The notes under the pieces: model-generated
Seen by the model: only the letters and a program-made list of their open reading frames with translations
Told to the model about the DNA's origin: nothing
The model's database searches: none
Source: Nyssa sinensis
Lineage: Eukaryota > Streptophyta > Magnoliopsida > Cornales > Nyssaceae
Length of the DNA: 64,000 bases
Direction of reading: 5' to 3'
NCBI GenBank assembly: GCA_008638375.1
Contig: CM018036.1
Span: 9,331,577-9,395,576 of the forward strand
Program-made: the position numbers and the translations under genes
Shown: piece after piece, positions 25,090-38,304 of the stretch
How positions within the stretch are numbered: the first letter of the stretch is position 1
How the letters are laid out: the number at the start of each line of letters is the position of its first letter

Positions 25090-26715
25090 ATGGTGCAGAC
25101 TCGTAGTAGGGCCATGGAGTCTGACCGAGAGCGCATGGATCGTATGGAGGAGATCCTGAATCGGGTGGTGGAGATGATGCCCCAAATGCAAGCCCAGGCA
25201 AATGGGCCAATGCCACCGAATAATCCCCCAGCCCCAGAGGATAGACCCAGGCGTGAGGAGGACCCCAATTACTTTTATAAACGGTTTCAGAATATGAAAT
25301 CGCCTGCGTTCGATGGAAAAGGGGGACACTCAGCAGCCGAAGAATGGATGCTTGGAATGGATAAAGTTTTCAAAATTATGACATGTACAGACACTCAAAA
25401 AGTGGCCTATGCCACTTATATGCTGACGGGGGCAGCACACATGTGGTGGCTTTTGCAGGAAGCCCGGGAACCTAATATGGCTTGGCCACGATTTGTGGAG
25501 ATTTTCAATCAGAAGTACTTCCCTCGGGAAATTCAGAATCAAAAGGCTGCTGAGTTTATCACCCTTCAGCAGGGAGGCATGTCTGTTGAGGAATACGAGA
25601 CCAAGTTTACCGAGCTGGCCAGATTTGCCCCAAATGTTATAAATACGGAAGAAAGAAAGGTCCGCAAGTTTGAAAGCGGCCTCAGATGGGCCATTAAAGA
25701 TAGGATTCGGCCTCACCGACTCAGTACCTACGATGAGGTAGTGGAAACCGCCATGATCATAGAACAGAGCGGGGAGGAGTTTGCAAAAAGACGGAAGAAT
25801 CAGAGGCCTGGGAACAACAAGAGTAAGGGGCAGAGATCTTCATTTTCTGGGACTGGCACGGGATCACGTAATTTTAGTACGGGTTCTGGTCAGAAGAAGG
25901 CCAAGTCACAAGATGGGGGCGCGTCTAAATGTCCCACCTGCCAAGGATTTCATAAGGGACCATGCTATCGTGACACCAAGGCCTGCTTCAATTGTGGACA
26001 GGTCGGGCACTTCAAGAAGGACTGTCCCAAGAACAACAAGTCAGTGGTCAATGCTACATCAGTTGCATCGGCTTCTGTGACGAAACCTCAGCAGAAGAAT
26101 GGAGGACCTAGGGCTGAGCAGCAGCGACCGGGGAGGGTCTTCGCTATTACACCAGGGGATGTGCAGGCCACTAACTCGGTAGTTACAGGTACCATTACAG
26201 TTTGTTCTCAGCCTGCACATGTCTTATTTGATACTGGGTCCACACACTCGTTTATATCACCGACATTTTCTAATAGAATAAACATGGAAGCCAAACCCCT
26301 AGGTTTTGTGTTGATTGTCACTGTACCATCGGGGGAGTCATTATTTGGAGATAATATATATAAATCTTGTGGGGTTGAGATTATGGGTATTCAGTTCATG
26401 GCGGACCTGATACCCTTAGAAATCTGTGGATTTGATGTGATTCTAGGCATGGATTGGTTAACTGCGAATCATGCCACAATTGATTGTGAAGCTAAGAAGG
26501 TTCAAATACAGGGCCCAGGGCAACAGAGGGTTATCTTTGAGGGGACGGGAGTAGTCACCCCGCCATATTTCGTCTCTGCCATTCAGGCCAGACGCCTGCT
26601 CCGAAAGGGGTGTCATGGGTTTTTGTGTAGCATCATGGATGCCCGTTCACAAGAGCCTATTCTTGATCAGATCCCAGTTGCCTGGGAGTTCCCTGATGTA
26701 TTTTTAAAATACTAA
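25090..26715 (+). pseudogene. Gypsy gag and protease start, truncated at the right junction
   Basis: Starts at MVQTRSRAMESDRERMDRME after the 5' leader. A coiled region is followed by the retrotransposon gag domain (KSPAFDGKGG ... AAHMWWLLQEA, about residues 75-200), a basic linker, the CCHC knuckle (near 25984) and the protease with LFDTGSTHSFIS (near 26226). The frame is fully open to 26703, where retroelement sequence stops just after FPDVF; four foreign codons (the last of them completed by 26712) and a TAA then end it. Gag would form the particle in which reverse transcription occurs. No RT follows on this side because the rest lies to the left of the LTR. Confidence 0.9.
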
Positions 26716-29279
26716 TATCATTAATCACCGCAATCGTACATCATACAAGAAAGATATCAAGAGTCAAGACTTTTATGATCAAAATCAAATGGGTTCACGA
26801 AACCATATGCTACATTAGATCCTAACACATGGTTAAACCTATCTCTTCATATTTCTTTTGTCAAGGAAATCCATCACCCACAAATCTATTACCCATGATT
26901 CCTCTATCAAGCATCCATCCATTTCCATCACAACACACCACCACTCACACCCTATTGTAAATCACCACCATAACCATTAAGTTTCATCGACAACTACAGA
27001 CTCAGTCGACCATCAAGAGTCACTGATAGCCAACATTGCAATATCACCCACCACCATCATCATTGGCACAACCACCACAATCTCGTAGTGACCAGTTGCA
27101 CTAAGAAGATAATTGTTGGTGGTGGACCATGTGTTTCATTGCGGTGACAACTGATGGTTAATGTGCGAGGGGGATTGCCGAAGTGGTGGAGTTGGTTTTC
27201 CGTGGTGGTCATCGTGGGTGTTAGTTGATGAGTCATGGTTGTGATGTCTGGTGGTCAATGATGTTATTTGTAGTAGGCTATGGTGTAGAAAGTCAAACAA
27301 GGTTAGGAGGATTGCCGTAAATAGAAAGTGAGAAAGAGAAAGAGGGATAAAGAAGAAAATCTGGTGATTTTGAGAAAATTTGAAAAACAGTTTTTGAATA
27401 GTGATTCAGGATTTAGCTTGTCAAACACGTATCTTGCATTTTGAAATTGAAATCTGTTTTTGAAAACGTAACCAAACAATTATTTTTCAAAAATAGTTTT
27501 GATGTTTTACTAGTTTTTTTTATTATATATATAATATAAAAGATAAAAAAAAATTATAATTAAAATCATTTTTACGTAATCTTTATCAAAGATTTAATAA
27601 TCAATTCTCCAAATATTTTTTTTAATAATCAAAACTTTTTCAAATTTTGAAACTACTCCGGGAACAACCAATTATCCCAATGTGTATGATGGCTTTTATC
27701 TTGGACATTCCTCTCTCTGCTTCAATAGAAAAAAAAAAACAGAATGCAATAATCTGGTATAGTACATATGGCACCCATTTTAAATGGGATTGGTTGTGGA
27801 AATTTAAATGCAAGAAAGAATCAAGAGATTTAGAATGGCTTGCTCTGTGCAATTGTATTCGATTTGGGTCTATCTCTATTTCAACATAAATGAATAATCT
27901 TCGCTTCTCTCACAAGAATTTAAAAACCATTCTCACTATTTGCAAATATTATAATTTTAACCCTATTTACAGCCTGCCGTGCCAAACGGGCTTCGCCCAG
28001 CCCAAACAACGCTTTCAGACCACAGCCCACCCCTCCAAACGGGCTCTCACAGCCTGTCTTGCTGCGCCTGGATAATAATTTAGATATAATTTTTTAAAAG
28101 ATATTTTTCTAAAAATTTTGTTATTAATTTTTTAAAAATTGTGAAAATCTATTTGGATATGATAATCTAAATTTTAAAAAATTAAAAATAATTAAAATAA
28201 ATAGCTTGTCAAACGCATATTCCGTATTTTAAAATTAAAAATCTATTTTTAAAAACGTAAACAAACAATTAATATTTGAATATTTGTTTGATGTTTTTGA
28301 AATGGCTGTTTTCATATTTCCAAGTCCAAGCATATGTTTTAGAAAAGTGTCAGTAAAAAACTTTTTTCAAACTTTCATTTCAAAAATGTCCTATTGTCGA
28401 TCTATATAATCTATTCAACATTTTCAACAGGCTCATTTAAATATTTTAATATTATTTAAATTCGTTTTAAATATATTCATTCAAACACTCATAATTTAAA
28501 TCAAAATATACTTTTTTAAAACTTTATTTTTTTACTACTCGTTCAAACGAACACTTAACGTGTAAGAAATATCTATTTGAAGGCACTGCTTCTCTCCCGA
28601 CAAGTCTTTTTTTTTTTTTTTCTGTTTTGCGTTAAGGACACAAGTTTTATAAATTTTATTAATCACATTTTAAAATAAAAATAAAATATTATTTTTATAT
28701 TTTTTAAAAATCAAACAGCCTAATCAAATGATATGATACGGTATTAGGGTGAGTCCAGACAAAAACTTCTCTGAAAACCCAAATGTTATAAAAAAAATTA
28801 TTATTATTTTTTAATTACAAAAATTTCAGCATTCGGTGATATCATTCCCCGCCGAATCTCTCTTTTTTATTTTTAGGGCCAAGAGATCATTCATTACTCG
28901 GCCATGGGCAGTGGTCATGTCTGTCCATAAGAAATGAGTACATCTCTGTGAAGGCATCATCAATTCAGCCAACTACAACTTGGGATGGTTGGATATACAT
29001 ATAAATTCTTGAAATTACATAAATTTATAAACAAATTTTAAAAAATAAAACCTTAATTATGGGTTTTGAACCAATGCAATTTATGCATAAGATGCCAGAA
29101 GTAATATTTATTTTAGCCTAACCTTCCTCACAATAATTACATTATTTTGATCATATTGAAATATTTTATGAATAATAACATTTTCCTCCTCTCTCTCTCT
29201 TTGATAGCGATTGGTGGATTCATGATAAGAAACTTACTAACTCTTTACATCATAGATCAAATGTAAAGACTTAACAAGA

Positions 29280-29314
<35 letters not shown>

Positions 29315-30800
29315 AACACACACACTCGAGGAAATAAACTACTTTAAGGTTGATCTTGGATGAAAAACTTCTTCCAACAAGTTTCACAACTCTTCTCTCT
29401 CATTGACCTTTTTGTTTTAAAACAAACTTTATGCAATTTTTTTTCTTTCTGCAGAAACAGATTTGTAGTCTCCTGTCTTATTCATTTATTCGGTTTCTAT
29501 CTTGGAGGATAGATTACATAAGCTTCATTGTATTTTAAATACAAATTTACAAAATTTCCATTTGCACATCATTAATAGAACTTGGTGGGAGTAAGTACTG
29601 TATTTAAGATAGTGTTCCGTGCATGTTTTGTTCCACACTCTTATTACAGTACACTTCCTACAACAATCACCATCACCATCACCATCCTGTGAACCAACTT
29701 GAAGACACCAGTTTTCTAACACACTTCTTTATTTTCTTTCTTATTATTATTATCTCATCTGTCATTTTTTTTAGTAATTGTTATGTTCTGATATCAATGG
29801 CTGGCAATCAGCTCCTTTGGGGGTCAAACTGTAAGATATTTTTGATAGTTCAAGTACTTTTTCGTTTCATTTCTGTCTAATTTGGACCCGAGTCAAGGTT
29901 GTCTTGATTTTGAACAATTAAAAATTAACTCTGAAAGTGTCAATTCCAACGTTTACAGTTGAAAACATCATTTGAAGAGAGATGAATTCGAAACGTGGCC
30001 ATCACTTAAAAACCAATAATAAAAGATCAAGAGCAAATCAGAAGCAATAAAAATAAACTAATATTGCCTAAATAAATTGAAATTTTTTATTTAAGAAAGA
30101 GAAAAAAAACTGGAAAGAAATTGCTCCTAGGATTCCCTTTTCCCTTCTCTCACTACATCCTCCAAACAAAAAAAACTCAACTGGTTTGGTTTTGACTTTT
30201 GAGATGAGGTGGGAACTGATTCCGATTCACTTACCATTGTAGTTAAACAACTTAAAAATTCAGCTTCCTTGCTGACTTCCCCAGTGGGTGATCTGCAGAG
30301 CTTTCGTGATCATCTTAGTCACTTTGAATATATCGTTCATTGTAAATCCTTGTTATATCTCACTTGACATTGTACAACCTTCTTTGTCATCTATATATAT
30401 ATATATATATATAATGCCGGCCATGGCAATATAGAAACAATAATCATGTCATTCATATACTTTCACATTCAAGTAAAGGGGCTAATGCTAAGATCATCAA
30501 ACATAATATAATGATATATACAAAATTATCAATACCCACTGTTATGCTTCTTCATAAATAATTTTAAAATACTTCAAAAACATAAAATCAACACATATGT
30601 CGTTGATTACAATGGAACCAATGAGATGGGAAAAACTAAACTATATATATATATATATATATATTCAAAATGGCAAATTACTCAAAACCCTTCTGCTGCC
30701 ATTGATTGCAGCTTCCGGCATTGGTGTCATTTCATTTGACATTTCCAACTAACATCAACAACCTTCTTTGAAACTCTCAGCAACCAAAAACCTGACACAC
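26704..30800. other. Spacer between the Gypsy unit and the formin gene
   Basis: Not recognisable as coding. 26890-27290 is rich in CAC/ACC and GTG triplets. 27965-28075 is a GC-richer island with the phrase CCAAACGGGCT repeated twice. An (AT)n(AC)n tract lies at 29282-29325 and further (AT)n tracts near 30390 and 30640. The frame at 29623-29880 has a chance His run. Confidence 0.5.
27416..28270. repeat. Diverged direct repeat flanking a GC-richer island
   Basis: 27416-27482 (GCTTGTCAAACACGTATCTT onward, ending AACGTAACCAAACAAT) recurs at 28204-28270 with about one change in six. Same orientation. It could be the edges of two related MITEs or of one tandemly duplicated segment. Confidence 0.5.
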
Positions 30801-30820
30801 AACCAGAAAATTAACTTCCA

Positions 30821-33225
30821 TTGCCCAAAAAACACAATTTTGTTCTTCCTCTCTGTTTTTCTCAATCAAGTTCTCCACAAAGAATCAATATTTCATTTTC
30901 ATCTGATTCTCTAACAGTAAGTCCGAACACCCAGAAAAATTCTGGACAATCTTCCAATTTCTTCACCACAAATGCCTGTAACGGGGTTATCTTCTTCACC
31001 ACCAAGAAGGAATGGAACAGTTGTTAAGGCTGTTGGTGCTACTGCTGCAATTACTCTTCTTCTTGCCGGGATTTTCTTCTATTTCTTTCATAGATTTTCT
31101 ATGGCTTCGACAGCGGCAGAGAAAGAATTTTAATTCAAGTTTTCGTCGAGAAGAAGCTGTGATGACTGACCAAGAATTCGGGCACAAAGGTGGAAATCTG
31201 AGAGGATTAATTGTAGATGAGAATGGATTGGATGTTCTTTATTTGAGGAAACTTGAAGGTGGACAACTTAGGAGTTGCTTCTCCAAGGTTTGGTTCAATC
31301 CTATGGAAGAAGAAGAAGAAAAGAAGATTGATAGCAGAGGAGATAAACCCATTACAAATGAAAAAATTCAGGAAATTCCATTGCTTCTTGAGCCATCTGA
31401 CACAGTTGATCTTGCTCCTGCAAAAGTTGCAGAACTACCACCACCACAGCCTCCACCTCCTCCACCTCCTCCACCTCCACTGGGTTCAGTAAAGCAAACT
31501 CCACAGCTACCACCACCGCCTCCTCTGCCACCTCTCCCTATAAAGAAGACTCTCATGGCTCCACCTCCACCTCCGTCACCTCCACTGCCACCGCCACCTC
31601 CAGCAAAGAGAATCCCTACACCTGCCACCTCGGTCAGGTGGATTGGTTTCATCATGGAAACCCCCTCCTGCACCAAAATGGGAAGCAAGCGGCAATAGCA
31701 GAGCAGAGGTTCCACCTGGAGAAAGCTCAAATGCGATGAGTGATGTCCAGATGAAGCTGAAGCCATTGCACTGGGACAAGGTTGCAGCAAATGGTGATCA
31801 TTCAATGGTCTGGGATGAGATCAATGATGGATCTTTCCGGTAATTAGGCCTTGAAACTATACCAGTTCATCAACTTTCTGTCTTCTTCCCATCAATCTAA
31901 TATCTATATTTTGTGTTATGCTCAATCAGATTTGATGATGATCTTATGGAAGCACTGTTTGGAATCACCACCAACAATCAGAAATCCCCTGAAAGAGGTA
32001 ACATCTCAAGTTCAGCCAGTTCCAACTCTGCTCCCCCAGCTCAAATTTTCATCCTGGAGCCTAGAAAGTCTCAAAACACAGCAATTGTGCTTAGATCTCT
32101 TGCAGTCTCTCGCAAAGAAATCCTTGATGCCCTTCTGGAGGGCTATGGACTCAATGCCGATACCCTTGAAAAACTCACCAAAATTTCCCCAACCCAGGAA
32201 GAAGTAGCCAAGATCCTCCAATTCAATGGCAACCCAACAAAACTGGCTGATGCTGAATCTTTCCTTTACCACATCTTGAAAGCTGTTCCATCCGCATTCA
32301 TCCGTTTCAATGCAATGCTTTTCAGATCAAATTATGATCCTGATATTCTGCATCTCAAGGAGTCTTTGCAGACCCTTGAATTGGGATGCAAGGAATTGAG
32401 AACTCGTGGGATCTTCTTAAAACTGCTCGAAGCCATTCTCAAGGCTGGTAACCGAATGAATGCTGGAACTGCAAGGGGCAATGCACAAGGCTTCAACCTT
32501 AGTGCTCTTAGAAAACTTTCCCATGTGAAAAGTACTGACGGAAAGACAACTCTACTTCACTTTGTCGTGGAACAGGTAGTTAGATCAGAGGGTAAACGTT
32601 GCGCGATCAATCAAAATCATCGCCTTGGAAGAAACACTGGTGACCCAAATTCAGATAGCCCAACAGGCCAAGGAAGAGAAAGACAAAGAGTACCTAATTC
32701 TAGGACTACCAGCTTTAGGGGCCTTAAGTATTGAATTCACTAATGCAAAGAAAGCAGCCACCATAGACTATGACAGTTTCAGCAATATGTGTTCTATTCT
32801 CATGGCTAGAGTCACTGAGATTAGGCAGCTTGTGACACACTGTGGCAATGGTGAAAGGGGTGGATTTGTAAAGGAAATGAAAGGGTTTTTAGAGGAATGT
32901 GAAGAGGAGCTTAAGGTCGGTGAGAGAGGAGCAGACAAGGGTAATGGAGCTGGTGAAGAGAACAACAGAATATTACCAAGCAGGAGCTTCCAAGGACAAA
33001 GGGGCACACCCACTTCAATTATTTGCTATTGTGAAGGATTTCCTAGACATGGTTGATCAAGTTTGTGTTGACATCAGACGAAAGTCACAGAGAAAGAATG
33101 TGACAAATTTGGGATCTTCGCCGCCGCTATCGCCATCAGCAAGGACTCCAATGAGGTTCCAAAATTTGCAGTCATATTTTATGTCAAAGACAATGTCTTC
33201 TAGTGAATCAGAGGATGATTTCTGA
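30821..33225 (+). CDS. Class I formin, group Ie (FH4/FH8-like), frame broken several times
   Basis: Membrane-anchored actin nucleator. Parts in order: a possible short secreted segment ([14 protein letters not shown], near 30863), a single membrane helix ([16 protein letters not shown], near 31050), a juxtamembrane motif [20 protein letters not shown], a Pro-rich FH1 region (31437-31610) and an FH2 domain ([11 protein letters not shown] at 31752, [44 protein letters not shown]), ending SSSESEDDF at 33225. One intron, 31840-31929. FH2 dimers nucleate actin; FH1 recruits profilin-actin. The frame advances by +1 near 31095-31098, 31624, 32666-32667 and 32920-32921, and probably once more between 30920 and 30972. 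No internal stops occur within each open piece. Start codon unresolved: ATGs at 30972 and 31012 lie in different frames, and only the first gives the family-like membrane helix. Confidence 0.85.
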
Positions 33226-35520
33226 GGAGAGCTTGTCATAATATTGTAGGAAAGTGATTGATGCAGAAAGAATAAAATGGGAGAATTTGGATTTTTTTTT
33301 TTCTTTTCAAAAGGAAATTTATTACATTTCTCAGATTTAATTGGGCATTATTTTTAGTTTCTTCGGATGAATAAAAGAAGAAAGGCTATTACCTCGTGTT
33401 GATCCTGCCAATGAAGGGTGCTTAGAGGGGAGGGTTGGGTTCTGGCCTACCCTCCTAGGATTTTCCAAAAAATAGAAAAAAATTAATTAATTGATGAACA
33501 AATTATGACTTTTGAACTCAGAAGATCAAAAAATCATGAGATGACTGTTTGATCATATGTGCTAAAAATAGGCAGCAGGTCCAATAGGGATGATCTTGCA
33601 TGGCTTGAGGTTGCATCTGCAAAACTGGACACACTCATAATTCTTCCCTTTGTGGACTCCAGGCAATGATTTGAACTACTAATCTGCTAAATTTTAGGGG
33701 ACCGAAGCATTGAGGTCCCTATTAGGCCCATAGCTTTATTTTGTCTCATTAAGTGGTTTCCCTCTAGCACTGGACACAATCCCTCATCTTAGAAAAGGGC
33801 TATGCCATTGCATGAGCCTCCTGCTACTGCGAGGTTTGGGGAGGGTTAAATGTACGAAACCTTTCCCCTACAAGCGGAGAGACTGTTTTCTCAACTTGAA
33901 CCAGTGACCTGAAACTAAAAACTTCTTAAAGCTTGCTGAACTCAAATGGTACCAGAAACTCTAGGCTCAACCACAAGTGCCCTGAAATAATAAGCTGATA
34001 TACATTTCCTCTGCATGTGTGTGTGTGGCACTGGACACATGGGCAGTCACTAGTCATGCATTGTAATAATTAAACACCATCTCAGAATCGCTATTTACCC
34101 AACCAGCTCAAATGCTATGAGCCAACTTTTTGGTGGCTGTGTCCCTGAATTCAGCAACTAAATTTACATCAGTATAGAAACTTGGAACCTATATATGCAA
34201 CCTCCAAGTCATGAAGAATATTCAACATTCATAAAAGGGAAACATTATCATTCTAATATTTGTTGACATGGCAAGAGTAAAACTATATAAAAAAAAGGGC
34301 AATTATTGCTTCTCTAACAATTCTTGGCTTGGTATCAAAACTTCAAAGAATCATTTACCAATAACCAAATCTACCCTGTTAAGACTGTAAAAGGCATTGC
34401 CCTTATTGCCAAACTGTAGTTATATTAAGATATGCAGCTATACTACCATATTCAGAAAAGAAAGGTTCTTACTTTACCCTAAATACATTCACTAACACAT
34501 TGGTAGACAAATTAATATAAGGATGAAATTGGCTAAAGATGAGGCACCTTGGAATCATTGGTTTGAAGAGAGAAGCGGTGAGAAAAATAATGTTTTGAAT
34601 CAACTGAGATGCAAGAAAATTTACCCAGGGAGAAATTGTACATGTGCTTTGTGTTTGCCAGCATGCCCGTATGTGTGTGTGTGTGTGTTTATATTATTTA
34701 GTTTCAAAATATTTTGGGAGGTTCTTCATTTCTAAATTTTGACATGATAGGATGCTCATCAAACATCCCCTGAGGATTCAAGATCTGCAAAACTGTTAAG
34801 ATTTGATCCATCACTAGGATCGATGATGTTAAAATGCATAACTATGTGAGTGTGCTGCTGCGAGCTCTTCATTAGCTTTATGACAATATAAGCAATTCTC
34901 TTTTAACTTATTCACTAAATTTTATTTGCATGATTTGTTGAAGATCATAGTCTTATAAGTTATAACAGAGGGGGCTATGATATTTGTTTAGAGTTTATTT
35001 GGTCTACTATAAGGAAAGCTCAAGAGAGCATTTCGTATAGGTTCTAACTGTTATGGTTCCTATGAAGTGTATGGAAGTGTTAATTTATAAAAAGAGGGTG
35101 GCATTCAAAACATGGGTACTGCTGATGAAAGATCTGGTAAGAGTCATAACTCCTTCCTCTGTGCAGAGTAGTAGCTTTACATTACATGCATTTCTACTGA
35201 TATAGTGGCAGAACTTGCTGATGAGAATAATTGGTCTAAGCTTTGTCTGCTGGTTGACTTGAGAGCCTATTATGCAACTTGTGCATATGCAATATGTATT
35301 TCTAGTTGCCAAGATTGTAAAAAACAAGAAAACCAACTTAAAAGGGTCCAGAGCTAAGAGAAGTTATTTCACGAGCTTGTCATATGTGTGTGACGACTTC
35401 TATAATTTCAATAATATAGTAGATCTCATGTGGACCTAACAAAATAATAAAATCATAGAGGCTAACACACAATGTGATGGTCATGTTAAATAGTTTTTCT
35501 GAGAAGCGAAAAGTTATTCA

Positions 35521-35741
35521 GTGAATTTGGATTACTACGTGTTTTCAATAACATTCAACCACTTGGACTGCCATGAGTGCTATCTTGGTAGAATGTTATT
35601 AAAATGGTACACTGATGCGTGATAGTCCAAATTCACGAAAAAATAGAGTACTCCCATATCAGTACTATCAACGATGAGATTAGTATTCACATGTGTAGAA
35701 ATAATACATTTCTACACATGTGAAAACTGATCTCGTCGTTG
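35521..35741. repeat. Two neighbouring imperfect hairpins
   Basis: First: 35521-35636, arms GTGAATTTGGA / TCCAAATTCAC at the base and AATAACATTC / GAATGTTATT further in. Second: 35669-35741, arms CACATGTGTAGAAAT / ATTTCTACACATGTG with a 5-nt loop and an outer CAACGATGAGAT / ATCTCGTCGTTG. This could be a MITE pair or a foldback transcript. Confidence 0.65.
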
Positions 35742-37494
35742 GGAGCATAGTGGTTCAGGACTACCCAATATTTGCTCCCAGATTCAACAAGAAAACTAGA
35801 TCATAACACGTATTTCCAGAATAATTTGGTCACTTCCACAATATCTCCTCAAGGTTGAGTGGGTAAAGCAAGCAGGTAATTTTTGCTTGGGGTGAGACTG
35901 CTCAGAACTCACAAGTAGTAGTACTTCAAATCTAACTCTAGATTCTTTACAGCTCAGTTTTCATCCTGTGATTGAGCAAAAGCTAAATGAATGATTTGTT
36001 TGTCCCCACAAAAGCTTACCTCTGAATAAAAGTGTTATTTCCTTTTTCTTTTCTATCATTACCAACTCAGAAAGAAATTTTCCTAGAAGTAGACCCACAA
36101 AATACAAGAATGTGCAAATAGCTCTTAGATTGCCTGAGAAATTAAAAGCTCATCAGCTTTATGAAACCATAAGTTGTAAGTAATGAATGAATTTTGGTAC
36201 TCCTGAAGTACCGTACTTTCAATAGTAATATCATCATCACATAAATAACAGCATTCTATTCTTATACATGTATCTATCGATCTTATCAGTTAAAAATATT
36301 GATTCAGAACTATCAAATATTTTTTTGCGAGTAATACATAAATTATTAGCGATAACCAAAATATAACAAGTACTTTTTGATTTTATGAATTAATAGAAAC
36401 ATTCCAAGACATGTTCTAAGCCAGAGTAACCCGAAGCAAGCCAACATGACACAAAAAATGGGTAATAAATCATATTTGACCTGAGTTTTTGACCATTTTT
36501 TAAGAATGTTTTGAGTTTTCTTATTTTGTGCTGACCAATATTAGTAATTTTTTGTCTTACAAGTAAAAAAAATTAGTAATTTTTTTTATTCAAATTGATA
36601 GTTTTTTAATCTTATAAATATAATTTATTTGATTATTATTATAACATTTATTAATTATATTTCAATTTTAAAATTAGAGAATTCTTTTCTTATTTTTTGT
36701 GTGAATAATTATTATATCACTTGATTATTAAAAATTTCGACATCTTTTGTACATTTCAAGGATCACACTTCAGATTTCATCTCATCTCATTCAATGCAAC
36801 CTATTTGATCGAACTATAACTTGTCCCTTTCGTACTACTACAACATATTTCAGATGTGACAACCTCTTATTGCAGTTAAAATATAAATATTATTGAAAAA
36901 TATTTATTGCGAACCCTATGAGCAGTAGTCTCACACATATAAAAGGCTATAAACAAGGTGGTAGAAAAAAGAGAAAAGAATAATATTACAATTCAGAGTC
37001 TCATGTGATCAAGTACATTACCTGTCTCTCTTAAAAAAAAAAAAAAAGGTCACAATTTCAAGTTATTATTGTAATTGTCAATTAAAATATTGTCTGAGAT
37101 CGATTCGTAAAATAAATAAATAAAACTTAAATATATTTTGAAGTTCATTAATATATTAAATTTGACTTAAGTTTAGTTTGATAAATCAATAAGTGATCTA
37201 ATACTGTTAAAAAAAAGCAAATTATTCGATCAATTTTGGCTTGAATGGTTTGTAGCTAAACCCTGCCTTCCTTGATCCATTTGACATGTGTAATTTTTTT
37301 TTTTTTTTGTCGATACGTCATGCAATTTGTACCTTTTTTTTGTGCAATAAAAATTCCTTTGGTATCAGCTTGTTCAGTTAATTCAATCAGTTTTTTCGTT
37401 GCTTTGTGAAAGAAAATTCTATTCTTTAATTGTTTGTCTGTGATTAACTCGATTAGAGACTCGTTCAAGATTAACTCAATAAATTAATAAAAGA

Positions 37495-37960
37495 TAAATT
37501 ATACTAACTCTTCTTGAAATTTTTGATAATTACATTATTTTTTTTTAAAATTTTTGAAATTATACTGACCTCTCTTACTTTATCTGACAATGTATCGATA
37601 TAACTCTCTAGTCAATTTTTTTTTTTCAAAATGATAAAATTGTCCTTTTTATTTATTTATTTTTATATTTTTTAGTTTTGTCCAATTTTTTTAAAGATTT
37701 TTTTGTTATTTTATTTAAAAATAAATTTAAAGTAAATAACTTATATTTATTTTATAAAAAAATAAATTTAAGATTTTTATTGATATTTACTTAGAAAATG
37801 AAAAAAAGGTCAAATTTTAAAAAATTGGTAAAAAAATAAAATCAATAATTTTTTCATTTTTAAAAAAAATAAATTAATTGAATTAAAACATTAATATTTT
37901 TTAAATAAAATTAAAAATATTAATATAATTTTAAAAATCTCATAATAAATCAACTTAATT
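37495..37960. repeat. AT-rich MITE-type repeat, decayed copy
   Basis: Begins AAATTATACTAACTC and carries the phrase AAATGATAAAATTGT. It resembles 1340-1790 and shares its terminal phrase with the better copy at 53771-54255. Confidence 0.5.
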
Positions 37961-38304
37961 TGCTCATTAATAAATCGAGTTAAAACATCGTACACTTGTA
38001 GTTGACGGGGTTGTTGGTAAAATGCATGCTAGACTAAAGTCGTTGAGGGTCGTAGGATAAGGGGCAGAAGGATTTTCTTCGAATTTTCCCACTGGGCAAG
38101 CACTCTGCAATTTCGTCAAGAAGACTCCCATTTCAACGATTGTGTAATGACGAAAAGGTCCAACATCCTCCCACCCATTCACATGGCGTGAAAGGGCAGT
38201 TCCAGTAATTTTTCCACTAACCACTTGCCCCATTCCTTCCTACAAATACCAGGAAAAGAGAAACAAACAGCGGCATATTAGAACGAAAAGCAGAGAACCA
38301 CAAG

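Larger units (their letters stand above)
17926..26703 (+). mobile_element. Circularly permuted Tekay/Del-like Gypsy retrotransposon with 849-bp overlapping ends
   Basis: Order: zinc knuckle and protease, RT, RNase H, integrase, chromodomain, polypurine tract, one LTR (21672-24951), primer site, gag, zinc knuckle, protease start. Segments 17926-18774 and 25855-26703 align without gaps at a constant offset of 7929 bp, with seven differences, all transitions. The unit is thus one full circle (4.65 kb internal plus 3.28 kb LTR) read slightly more than once. Two tandem elements sharing an LTR, each truncated on the outside, would look the same. Confidence 0.8.
33226..38304. other. Spacer between the formin and EDS1 genes
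   Basis: No gene recognised. It contains two adjacent hairpins (35521-35741), a decayed AT-rich MITE-type repeat (37495-37960), and the presumed EDS1 promoter before 38305. The open frame at 37967-38233 is low in family features. Confidence 0.5.

Noticed and set aside
27647..27889. Small plus-strand frame with Trp-rich end
   Set aside because: No splice context, no known motif, and it lies beside diverged repeats; not enough to call a gene.
29623..29880. Frame with a run of six His
   Set aside because: The run comes from a CATCAC microsatellite; the rest is hydrophobic low-complexity sequence without family features.
32012..32272. Reverse frames across the formin (31368-31805, 32012-32272, 32768-33013)
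   Set aside because: Shadows of the plus-strand FH1/FH2 coding sequence; the Gly-rich one mirrors the Pro codons.
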